Shown: positions 12,957-20,195 of the stretch, piece by piece
Layout: each line of letters begins with the position of its first letter
Position numbering within the stretch: the stretch's first letter is position 1
Source of the DNA: an uncultured Prevotella sp.
GTDB lineage: Bacteria; Bacteroidota; Bacteroidia; Bacteroidales; Bacteroidaceae
Assembly: GCA_900319715.1 (NCBI GenBank)
Contig: ONPM01000003.1
Span: forward strand, 1 to 47,725
Length of the DNA stretch: 47,725 nucleotides
Direction: 5' to 3'
Notes under the pieces: model-generated
Seen by the model: only the letters and a program-made list of their open reading frames with translations
Databases searched by the model: none
Told to the model about the DNA's origin: nothing
Translations under genes and position numbers: made by a program

Positions 12957-15365
12957 ATGGCAAAAGATTTTATTCATCTTCATGTGCATTCCCATTACTC
13001 GATTTATAAGGGATTAGGGCGCATTCGTAATTTAGTTAACAAGGCTATCAATGATGGTATGCCTGGCATGGCTCTTACGGATTTGGGGAACATGTTTGGC
13101 ATAAGGGAGTTTCATGATTGGGTTTGTTATAAAAACAAGAAACGAATTGAAAATGGCGAAGAACCATTCAAGCCCATTTTAGGTTGTGAGATGTGTGTTG
13201 AACCCAACTATCATATTATTGTGCTAGCAAAGAACCTTCAAGGTTACAAGAATCTGATTCAACTGGTTTCTGATTCATGGATTTACGGACATGACGAGAA
13301 ACCTTGTACTAGCCGCTCTGATTTGAAACATTACCATGAGGGACTAATTGTTCTTTCAGGCAGCCTTTCAGGCGAAGTGCCTTCAAAATTGTTGAAAGAT
13401 AATGTCTCTGGAGCACGTGAAGCCATAGTATGGTATCATAGTATTTTTGGCGATGACTATTATATTGAATTGCAACGTCATGAAGTGAAGAATTTGGCTG
13501 TTATAGCCAATCGTGATATATATAGGAAACAAGTAAAGGTGAATGATCTGTTACTTGGTCTTGCTAAAGAGTATGGAATTAAGGTGGTATGCACAAATAA
13601 TGTACACTTCGTAGATCAGGAACAGAGTGAGGCTCATGATAGATGGTTGTGTGTTGGAACAAAAGAGGAACTGAATGATCCTGAAAGACTCATGTATTCA
13701 AAACAGGAATGGTTCAAGACCTATGATGAAATGAGTGCCATATTTAATGATGTTCCAGAAGCATTATCCAATACAATTGAGATTTTTGACAAGGTTGAAC
13801 TCTATAGCATAGACCATAAACCAGACTTACCCATTTTTCCGTTTCCTTTAATTGATGGAAAAGAAATTGGGGAACATGAATACCTTGAGCAGTTGACTTT
13901 TTCTAGGGCCTGTAAGATATATGGAGAGCCTTTACCTTCAGAAGTGGAGGAGAGACTTAAATACGAGTTACAGGTTATCAAGCAATTGGATAGTACCAGA
14001 TACTTTCTGATTCTGGAAGATGTTATCAATGCAATGCGTAACAAACACAATATAATGGTAGGTCCTGGGCGTGGATCTGTTGCTGGTTGTTTGGTGGCCT
14101 ATTGCTTAGGAATTACCAGAATAGATCCATTGAAGCATGACTTGTTATTTGAACGTTTTGCTAATTTGAATCGAATGGTACTACTAGACATTGATACCGA
14201 TTTGGAAGAAGGGGGAAGAGAGTTCGCACAAAAATACCTTATAGAGAAATACGGGGATGGAAGATGCGCTCATATTGTCACTTTTGAAAAAATGGATACA
14301 AAGAATTCTATCAAGGCGATAGCCCGTGTGGAAGGAGTGCCAGCATGTGTTGTAGATGCACTCTGTAATTACATTCCTAATCGTCTTCCCAACTATAAGA
14401 GAATGAACCTCACCAATGCCATAGAGTGTATTCCTCAACTACAGGAAGCCGAATCATCACAATCACTAGAACTGTCTAATACGATCAAATATGCAAAGGA
14501 TATTGAAGGAGCGGTATGTGGTATTGGAATTCATGCTTGCGGACTTGCTATCTGTAACAGTTCTGTTAGCAACTGGGCACCTTTTTGTACCATAAATGAT
14601 CCTGATAACAAAAAAAAGAAGATCATCTGTACACAATATGATGGATGGTATGTTGAAGATACGGGTCTGGTTAAAATTGATTTTTTGGATTTAAACATAC
14701 TAAATGTGATAAAGAAAACGCTTTCTTGGTTCTTAGTAGTTTCTGACATTCATATAGATTTGGAAAATATACCTCTTGAGGATCCCAAGACATTTGAACT
14801 ATTCCAACAGGGAGATGTTGAAGGAGTATTTGAATTTGATTCGATAGGGAAGGGGATAAATCTATATAAACTACATCCTACCGTGTTTAGTGATTTGGTA
14901 GCATTCAGTGTTTTCTGTTTACCAGGATACGAAGAGTTTCTACCTTCATTTATAGCAAGAAAGAATGGTCGTGAGGAAATCAAGTATGTTATTCCTTGTA
15001 TGGAAAGATACCTTAAAGAAACTTATGGTTTCACTATATATCAGGAACAGATAATGCATTTGTCTCGTCTCTTTGCCAACTTTACGCGTGAAGAGAGCGA
15101 TATCCTTCGTAAAGCATTGGGCAAAAAGAAACAAGAAGTTCTTGATGAGATGAAACCAAAGTTCATGGAAGGCGGCACAAAGAATGGACATAATCCAAAG
15201 GACTTGGAGAAGGTATGGGCAGAATGGGAGAAATTTGGCCCTTATGTATACTGCAAATCTCATGCAGTTTGCTATATGTGGATAGCCTATCAGACCGCAT
15301 ATCTTAAAGCCCATTTTCCTGAAGAATACATGTCGGCCTTTTATGAGTTTCACAAGAATGATTAG
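12957..15365 (+). CDS. DNA polymerase III alpha-like protein lacking the C-terminal third
   Basis: An 802-residue C-family polymerase, while housekeeping DnaE proteins are near 1150-1250. The N-terminal PHP domain starts with HLHVHSHYS; the next metal motif reads ALTDLGNMFG, where the usual His after TD is Leu. The palm has GPGRGSVAG (about residue 370), the acidic cluster DIDTD (D411, D413, D415) and VKIDFLDL (D575), so all three catalytic aspartates appear present. The fingers motifs IYQEQIM, DILRKALGKK and CKSHAVCYMW follow. The protein stops about 50 residues later, so the beta-clamp motif, OB fold and tau-binding region are absent. No remnant of those domains follows the stop codon: promoter module C starts 30 bp later. 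It likely works with the DnaB homologue. Confidence 0.9.
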   Translation: MAKDFIHLHVHSHYSIYKGLGRIRNLVNKAINDGMPGMALTDLGNMFGIREFHDWVCYKNKKRIENGEEPFKPILGCEMCVEPNYHIIVLAKNLQGYKNLIQLVSDSWIYGHDEKPCTSRSDLKHYHEGLIVLSGSLSGEVPSKLLKDNVSGAREAIVWYHSIFGDDYYIELQRHEVKNLAVIANRDIYRKQVKVNDLLLGLAKEYGIKVVCTNNVHFVDQEQSEAHDRWLCVGTKEELNDPERLMYSKQEWFKTYDEMSAIFNDVPEALSNTIEIFDKVELYSIDHKPDLPIFPFPLIDGKEIGEHEYLEQLTFSRACKIYGEPLPSEVEERLKYELQVIKQLDSTRYFLILEDVINAMRNKHNIMVGPGRGSVAGCLVAYCLGITRIDPLKHDLLFERFANLNRMVLLDIDTDLEEGGREFAQKYLIEKYGDGRCAHIVTFEKMDTKNSIKAIARVEGVPACVVDALCNYIPNRLPNYKRMNLTNAIECIPQLQEAESSQSLELSNTIKYAKDIEGAVCGIGIHACGLAICNSSVSNWAPFCTINDPDNKKKKIICTQYDGWYVEDTGLVKIDFLDLNILNVIKKTLSWFLVVSDIHIDLENIPLEDPKTFELFQQGDVEGVFEFDSIGKGINLYKLHPTVFSDLVAFSVFCLPGYEEFLPSFIARKNGREEIKYVIPCMERYLKETYGFTIYQEQIMHLSRLFANFTREESDILRKALGKKKQEVLDEMKPKFMEGGTKNGHNPKDLEKVWAEWEKFGPYVYCKSHAVCYMWIAYQTAYLKAHFPEEYMSAFYEFHKND

Positions 15366-15395
15366 TCAGAAATCATAAAAAGTAATTTTGATAAA

Positions 15396-15450
15396 CCTCT
15401 GCCCCAAAACGGCAGGGGTTTCTTTTATCTTTGCATTGTGAACAGTAAAA
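15396..15450 (+). promoter_or_regulatory. Shared hairpin/-7 module, copy C
   Basis: Same stem, loop, T-run and TATCTTTG (15426-15433) as copy B, with leader GTGAACAGTAAAAAT. It heads the unit 15459-16802 and lies 30 bp after the DnaE stop codon. Confidence 0.8.
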
Positions 15451-15458
15451 ATTGCACT

Positions 15459-15761
15459 ATGGGAAAAAAGAAAAAGGAATATGATGACTCTATCAATGGT
15501 TATCCAATAAGTGAAGTCTGGGGGACTTATCACTATTTGGCACGAGAGATTGCTCCTCGATTGAAAGCTTTCAAGGCTCTTGATAAGCATGGATGGCCAG
15601 AAGATTTCGAGAATCAGGAGGATTGGAACAATGCCATTCAGAAGATGATCGATGCCTTCGAATTGGTGAAGGATTATTCCCCGTCTTATGAGGAAGATAT
15701 ACGGACTGTTGATCAAGGTGTGGAATTGCTCTGCAAGTATTATCGTGAATTGTCGGATTAA
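15459..15761 (+). CDS. Small protein, paralogue 1
   Basis: A 100-residue soluble protein with a lysine-rich start (MGKKKKEYDD). Its core, YPISEVW followed by PRLKAFKALDKHG and WNNAIQKMIDAFELVK, is about half identical to the next gene. The W-(prolines)-RLKAFK-WN-MIDAF pattern reminds me of small uncharacterised proteins common in gut phages and plasmids (memory, unchecked). The ATG at 15459 is preferred to a GTG at 15438 because the GTGAAC there belongs to the conserved leader of the promoter module, which also precedes the genes at 6159 and 10454. First gene of a three-gene unit. Confidence 0.75.
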   Translation: MGKKKKEYDDSINGYPISEVWGTYHYLAREIAPRLKAFKALDKHGWPEDFENQEDWNNAIQKMIDAFELVKDYSPSYEEDIRTVDQGVELLCKYYRELSD

Positions 15762-15776
15762 CATTATTGATTCTGT

Positions 15777-16091
15777 ATGAAAAGGAAGAAGAAAGATGAC
15801 TCCGCTGAGAATTGGAGTTACAAGAACGACTACCCCATAGAAGAGGTTTGGAATACTGACAACTATTTGGCTGGGGTGATTGCTGCTCGATTAAAAGCCT
15901 TCAAGGCTCTTGACAAGCATGTCTATTGTCCTGCGTATAAGGGAATAGCAGAATGGAACAAGGCCATTCAGAAGATGATTGATGCATTTGAGTTGCTGAA
16001 ACATATTACATCATTCAGTGATGAAGAAGAAAAGACTATTGAGGAAGGATTGGATCTGTTCCGCAAGCATTTCAGAAATTTATGGGATTAG
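15777..16091 (+). CDS. Small protein, paralogue 2
   Basis: A 104-residue protein about half identical to the preceding one (RLKAFKALDKH and AIQKMIDAFELLK conserved), with a lysine-rich start (MKRKKKDD). The DNA around the shared core is also highly similar, so this is a tandem duplication. The gap to the upstream gene is 15 bp and to the next gene only 3 bp, which supports co-transcription. Predicted all-helical and acidic at the C-terminus. Function unknown; two copies could form a heterodimer. Confidence 0.75.
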   Translation: MKRKKKDDSAENWSYKNDYPIEEVWNTDNYLAGVIAARLKAFKALDKHVYCPAYKGIAEWNKAIQKMIDAFELLKHITSFSDEEEKTIEEGLDLFRKHFRNLWD

Positions 16092-16094
16092 CGT

Positions 16095-16802
16095 ATGAAT
16101 ATGATAGAATTTGAAGATTGTGGTCTTTTTGAGTATAGTATAGAGACCATTGAGAGGGAAATCATTTATAGATACAAGAGTACTCGTTGTTATGAATCCG
16201 ACGACGATTACCTGTTGGCATTGCGTAGGAGTATCATCAACAAGAAGGTTCTTGCTCATCAGAAAGATTTCCTACCTGATATTATTGCTTTCAATGACGC
16301 TCTCCGTGAGGCTCTCTGTGAAATGTATGATCGCGCTCATCGTATCTGGGATAAGATGATAGAAAACATTGATGAGACTGATGGCGAAGAGATGGAACTG
16401 ACAGCAAAGTGCTATTTCGGTGCTGATTATCCAGCTTTACATCCTATACAGGGTGGTGACAGGCAGGAGTTATGGTATGCACTCTGTGATGAGGATTTGA
16501 ATCCATTGTACGCTGATGGCGCATCAGTCTTGACTCTTACATTTCCAAGAGATGAAGATGAATCCTTCGATTCTTTCATTGGCATGGATTGCCCACCGCC
16601 AAACTGGAATGAAGGTCTTGACCAAGAACTGACAAAGGATTTGCATCTGATAAGCCAGTTCCACAAACTCTTCCAGCACATGAACTTTGCCCTCACAGAT
16701 TTTATCTATGTTAGGAAGTTCAAAACGGAAATCAATATCGAGATAAGGGAATCAATCCCAAAAACGCGCAGACCACCCCGCCCTGACGGACCTAATCCTT
16801 GA
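16095..16802 (+). CDS. Unknown acidic protein
   Basis: A 235-residue soluble protein, strongly acidic in the first 130 residues and with a basic, proline-rich end (KTRRPPRPDG). No signal peptide, membrane helix or known motif is visible. It follows the paralogue pair by 3 bp and is the last gene of the island. Its 3' end overlaps by 11 bp the 3' end of the convergent flippase-like gene; there is no terminator between them. An ATG at 16101 is an alternative start. Local GC content rises towards its end, matching the flank. Confidence 0.7.
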   Translation: MNMIEFEDCGLFEYSIETIEREIIYRYKSTRCYESDDDYLLALRRSIINKKVLAHQKDFLPDIIAFNDALREALCEMYDRAHRIWDKMIENIDETDGEEMELTAKCYFGADYPALHPIQGGDRQELWYALCDEDLNPLYADGASVLTLTFPRDEDESFDSFIGMDCPPPNWNEGLDQELTKDLHLISQFHKLFQHMNFALTDFIYVRKFKTEINIEIRESIPKTRRPPRPDGPNP

Positions 16803-17835
16803 TCTTCATGAGCAGGATGCCGATGATGATCCAGATGATCTCACGGACGCGGCAGATGATGCTGACGAAGATGCCGAGGGCGGCAGAGAGGCCAAGGGCG
16901 GCGATGGAAAGGACGAAACCGCCCTCCTGGACACCGAGTTGCATGGGCAGGAAGCCGATGAGGTTGGCGAAGAGGGTGGTGAACGACACGATGAGGATGG
17001 CGTGGAGGTAGGTGAGGGTGATGCCCGTGAAGCCGCCTCCGCAGTCGATACCGAAGAGCAGGAGCATGAACAGCACCTCGCTCGACTGGACGACACGCGA
17101 CAGGTATTCGAGGATAAGCGAGCGATAGAAGGCTCGCTTGTCTTTTGCGTATAGGGAGGCTATCTGCTGGTCGATGTTGCGGAAGGTCTCGCCCCGCTTC
17201 TCGAGCAGACGGCTGCTCCAGCCCTTCAGTCCGGGGATGCGCCCCAGGAGGTGGAGGGTACTGACCACCAGTCCCTTGCGGTAGCCTCTGGAGAAAATCC
17301 AGAAGAAGATGAGGCAGAACAAGATGATGATGCCCAGTACGGTGGCGATGGCGGTGTTGATGGGCAGGTCGCCCACGGCTGCCAGGCCGAGGTAGATGAA
17401 GATGGAGGAGAACCAGAACCAGAAGTGGGCGAAGAAGTGCATCATCGCATAGAGGATGACACTAGAGGCGGCTTGCTGGCCGCTGATGTTCTTGGAGAGT
17501 TCGAGGATGCGATAGGGCTCGCCTCCGAGGCCGCCAACGGGGGTGGCGTAGTTGAGGGCATAGCCGGTGATGGTGAGGCGGTAGATGCGAAGGAAGGATA
17601 CCCGTACCTCCGTACCCCCGTACCTCCGGATCTCGGACAGGATGATCTCGCGCCAGGAGAGGGCGTTGATGCCGTAGATGATGATCCAGACGCCCACAAT
17701 GGGGATGAGCCAGTAGCCGGCATGACAGATATGCTCCCAGAGTTCGACGAAACTGACATCGAAGGTGAAGAGCATGACTACCACGGCTGCCAGGCCGAGG
17801 AAGAAGAAGAGGTTGTTGAGGCGCTGCTTGGACAT
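16792..17835 (-). CDS. Lysylphosphatidylglycerol synthase transmembrane (UPF0104) flippase-like protein
   Basis: A 347-residue integral membrane protein with about eight hydrophobic helices. It matches the LPG_synthase_TM family, the flippase half of MprF, without the aminoacyl-transferase domain. Family-type signatures are TPVGGLGGEPYR near residue 100 and LPMQLGVQEGG near residue 300. Such proteins move lipids or lipid-linked groups between leaflets. It is the last gene of the minus-strand lipid cluster, so it may translocate the product made by the CDP-alcohol phosphatidyltransferase (inference). An 8-bp repeat tract encodes YGGTEVR inside the protein, at a loop near residue 75. Confidence 0.88.
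   Translation of the reverse strand: MSKQRLNNLFFFLGLAAVVVMLFTFDVSFVELWEHICHAGYWLIPIVGVWIIIYGINALSWREIILSEIRRYGGTEVRVSFLRIYRLTITGYALNYATPVGGLGGEPYRILELSKNISGQQAASSVILYAMMHFFAHFWFWFSSIFIYLGLAAVGDLPINTAIATVLGIIILFCLIFFWIFSRGYRKGLVVSTLHLLGRIPGLKGWSSRLLEKRGETFRNIDQQIASLYAKDKRAFYRSLILEYLSRVVQSSEVLFMLLLFGIDCGGGFTGITLTYLHAILIVSFTTLFANLIGFLPMQLGVQEGGFVLSIAALGLSAALGIFVSIICRVREIIWIIIGILLMKIKD
17602..17629 (-). repeat. In-frame 8-bp repeat tract in the flippase gene
   Basis: Three units of GTACCTCC/GTACCCCC with an 8-bp period (plus-strand reading). Similar octamers occur in the M28 peptidase gene at 43526-43641. Confidence 0.65.
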
Positions 17836-17854
17836 GTTTCTTATGTTATTTTTG

Positions 17855-18025
17855 TTTACAGTTTACGGTTTACAGTTTACAGTTGATTACCTAGCAAAGC
17901 CTTGTGTGCAAAACTGAGTGTACAGATGATATGTTGGCAAAGCCATTAAGGGTTTGCAAATAAGCCTGTATGTTATTCGATCCTCCAATGTAATCATCTG
18001 TAAACTGTAAACCGTAAACTGTAAA
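17855..18025. repeat. Heptamer-armed inverted repeat element 1
   Basis: The left arm is four TTTACAG/TTTACGG heptamers plus TGATTAC (17855-17890). The right arm is the reverse complement, TAATCA plus CTGTAAA/CCGTAAA heptamers (17991-18025). About 100 bp of unique sequence separates them. It fills the whole gap between the flippase and phosphatidyltransferase genes and reaches the stop codon of the latter. Confidence 0.85.
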
Positions 18026-19021
18026 CTAAATCTTGTTCGCAAGTATATGGCAGAAGGCTTCGTGGCGGTGGTTGACGTACCAGGTGAGTAGCCCCATGAC
18101 GAAGATCTCGAAGAGGAAATAGAGGGCGGGCAGGTCGATCAGGCAGAAGAGGAAGAGCCAGAAGGAACGGAAGTTGAACGTGAGCAGTCCGTTCCAGAAG
18201 ATGACGGGTAATGACTTCTGACGGAAGTCTTCGCGGAATTCCTCAGGGATGTCGTGGGCAGAGACGGTGGTGCCGTCGCCGTATCTTTTACGCAGCCTGT
18301 CCATCAGCAGTTGGAACATGGGGGTGGATTCCTCTTGTGACTGGGTGTAGCCAACATACGACTTCTGGAACCAGCGCTCTATCCATGGGGTGGCGGGTGT
18401 CATCTGGTCGTAGATCTGCTGTTGGCGGCGGGAGTTGTCGAGTTCGCTGCCTTTCTCGCCTTTGAGGAAAAAGAGATGGACGTTGATGTAGTAGTCTGCC
18501 AGTCTCTGCTGGCCTGAGATGCCTGCAAAGCCTGACCACAGGGCGAAGCCGAAGCAGACGACGGCTGCGATGATGGCGTTCTGCTGGGTGTCGGCAATGC
18601 CGAGCCATGAGAATTCGAGGTCGTGGTGCTGGTAGAATCGCCAGGTCATGGCCAGATAGATGGGTACGAACCAGGTGAAGCCTGCCGCGCCGTCGAGGAT
18701 GCGCCCCAGCGGACTCTTCTTGCCTGTCATGCGGGCGAGTTGTCCATCTGTACAGTCGAAGATGTCGGCAATCATCAGCAGCACGATGGCCACGAGGTTG
18801 AGCATCAGCCCGTTCCAGCCACAGTAGTGGTAACTGGCGCAGCCAAAGAATATGGCACTGCCTGCACCGATGAACATCGAAGCGATGGTGACGGTGTTGG
18901 GGTGGATGTCGAACTTGGCGAAGATAACGGCCAGATAGTAGCAGAGGGGACGGATGACGTGGAGGTCGAGCCAGTCTTCGGTCTCTGCGGATTTAAGCGT
19001 TGCTTTGTATTTCTCGTCCAT
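18026..19021 (-). CDS. CDP-alcohol phosphatidyltransferase family protein
   Basis: A 331-residue membrane protein of the CDP-alcohol phosphatidyltransferase family, which transfers a phospho-group from a CDP-activated lipid or alcohol to a hydroxyl acceptor. The motif DCTDGQLAR (about residue 90) gives the first two aspartates and the AR pair, and GRILD gives the third aspartate. The position of the fourth aspartate, the proposed general base, is glycine: the sequence continues GAAG instead of xxxD. About five more hydrophobic helices follow, with a soluble insert of about 100 residues (about 185-285). It lies between a flippase-like gene and an aminotransferase gene, with heptamer repeat elements in both gaps. 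Substrate unknown; the missing aspartate may mean altered chemistry or a family variant. Confidence 0.85.
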   Translation of the reverse strand: MDEKYKATLKSAETEDWLDLHVIRPLCYYLAVIFAKFDIHPNTVTIASMFIGAGSAIFFGCASYHYCGWNGLMLNLVAIVLLMIADIFDCTDGQLARMTGKKSPLGRILDGAAGFTWFVPIYLAMTWRFYQHHDLEFSWLGIADTQQNAIIAAVVCFGFALWSGFAGISGQQRLADYYINVHLFFLKGEKGSELDNSRRQQQIYDQMTPATPWIERWFQKSYVGYTQSQEESTPMFQLLMDRLRKRYGDGTTVSAHDIPEEFREDFRQKSLPVIFWNGLLTFNFRSFWLFLFCLIDLPALYFLFEIFVMGLLTWYVNHRHEAFCHILANKI

Positions 19022-19031
19022 AATTATTTTG

Positions 19032-19134
19032 TTTACAGTTTACAGTTTACGGTTTACAGTTGATTACACTGAAGGCGGACATGAGTGGCTTGCCAACTTA
19101 TCATCTGTAAACTGTAAACCGTAAACTGTAAACT
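19032..19134. repeat. Heptamer-armed inverted repeat element 2
   Basis: Left arm of TTTACAG/TTTACGG units plus TGATTAC (19032-19068), then a core with GGCTTGCCAACTTATCA, then the complementary arm to 19133. It fills the gap between the phosphatidyltransferase and aminotransferase genes. Confidence 0.85.
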
Positions 19135-19136
19135 AA

Positions 19137-20174
19137 TTATTTCTCACTCCAGACTTTCTTGATCGTGTCGACGACAACCTGGGTCTGCTCCTTGCGGCCG
19201 AGGGTGATGCGGAGGCAGGACTCCAGGCCCTTGTCGGCCATGAACTTGATCTTGTAGTCTTGGATCTTCAGAGCCTCCATCAGGGCTTCCTTGATCTCGA
19301 TGGGGTACTTGATAAGGATGAAGTTGGCGACAGACTTGTAGACCTTGAATCCGGGCAGTGAGCCGAGTTCCTTCTTATAGAGTTGACGGCCCCACTCCAT
19401 ATCGTCGGCTACGCGGCGGTAGTGCTCGTCGCTCTCAAGGGCAGCGATGGCCACAGCCTCGGAGAAGCGGTTGAAACCCAGGTACTTGTTGGAGTAACTG
19501 AGGAACTGCTCGTGACCTTCGCCGATGAAGCCGAAGCCGCAACGGAGACCTGGCAGGCCGTAGAACTTGGAGAGGGTGCGCGAGATGATGAGGTTGCGGT
19601 ATTTGTTGACCAGCGGGGCGATATAGTCGGTGTCGCTGGTGATGAAACTGGCATAGGCCTCGTCGACGAGCACCATCGTGTCAGTAGGGATGTTCTCCAT
19701 GATACGGCCTATCTCCTCGCTGGTGAGGCTGTTGCCCGTGGGGTTGTTGGGCGATGCGAGCAGGAGCATGCGGGGATGGATGCGGTTGGCGTATTCGATG
19801 ACCTCATCGACATGGTAGGCGAAGGTGTCTTCCATCTCGTGGAGGGGGTACATTTCGAAGGTACCGCCACACTCGCTGGCCACACGGTTGTAGTACCACC
19901 ATGAGAACTCGGGGATGAGGATGGTCTTGTTGTCGCCCTCCATCAGGAAATAGTGGATGGCATTCTTGAGGATTTCCTCGCCGCCGTATGCCAGCAGCAC
20001 GCGATCCTCGGGCACACCGTAGATCTCACTCAGACGTACGGAGATGACGCTTTTCTTGCCTTGGTCGTATATACGGGTGTAGAAGCAGAGGTCCTTGGGA
20101 TCAAAGTTCTTTACGGCGTCAAGCACTTTCTGGCTTGGCTCAAAATTGAATTCGTTTCTATCGAGGTAGTTCAT
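19137..20174 (-). CDS. Class I/II aminotransferase, HisC-like
   Basis: A 345-residue PLP enzyme of fold type I, close in length and motifs to histidinol-phosphate aminotransferases. YGGEEILKNA forms the cofactor phosphate loop, SPNNPTGN binds the substrate carboxylate region, VDEAYASF holds the PLP-ring Asp, and ISRTLSKFYG contains the Schiff-base Lys. RCGFGFIG follows. Its place inside a lipid or envelope cluster, with no histidine genes nearby, suggests it makes or consumes an amino-alcohol precursor such as a head group and is not the histidine enzyme, but this is inference. It ends a run of closely spaced minus-strand genes and lies 21 bp downstream of the DUF5686 gene. Confidence 0.88.
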   Translation of the reverse strand: MNYLDRNEFNFEPSQKVLDAVKNFDPKDLCFYTRIYDQGKKSVISVRLSEIYGVPEDRVLLAYGGEEILKNAIHYFLMEGDNKTILIPEFSWWYYNRVASECGGTFEMYPLHEMEDTFAYHVDEVIEYANRIHPRMLLLASPNNPTGNSLTSEEIGRIMENIPTDTMVLVDEAYASFITSDTDYIAPLVNKYRNLIISRTLSKFYGLPGLRCGFGFIGEGHEQFLSYSNKYLGFNRFSEAVAIAALESDEHYRRVADDMEWGRQLYKKELGSLPGFKVYKSVANFILIKYPIEIKEALMEALKIQDYKIKFMADKGLESCLRITLGRKEQTQVVVDTIKKVWSEK

Positions 20175-20195
20175 ATCTTTATTTTGTTTATTATA

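Noticed and set aside
12957..15365. DnaE as a decayed pseudogene
   Set aside because: The frame is intact over 802 codons, the catalytic residues are kept, and no C-terminal remnant follows before the next promoter.
3142..16802. Prophage
   Set aside because: No capsid, portal, terminase, tail, lysis or integrase gene was recognised, although the replication-type genes and small paralogues could be of phage origin.
17855..18025. CRISPR array
   Set aside because: Repeat units are 7 bp and adjacent, without regular spacers; no cas genes are in the window.
19137..20174. Histidine biosynthesis aminotransferase (hisC)
   Set aside because: The protein is HisC-like, but no other his gene is near and the cluster is lipid-related, so the symbol is not given.
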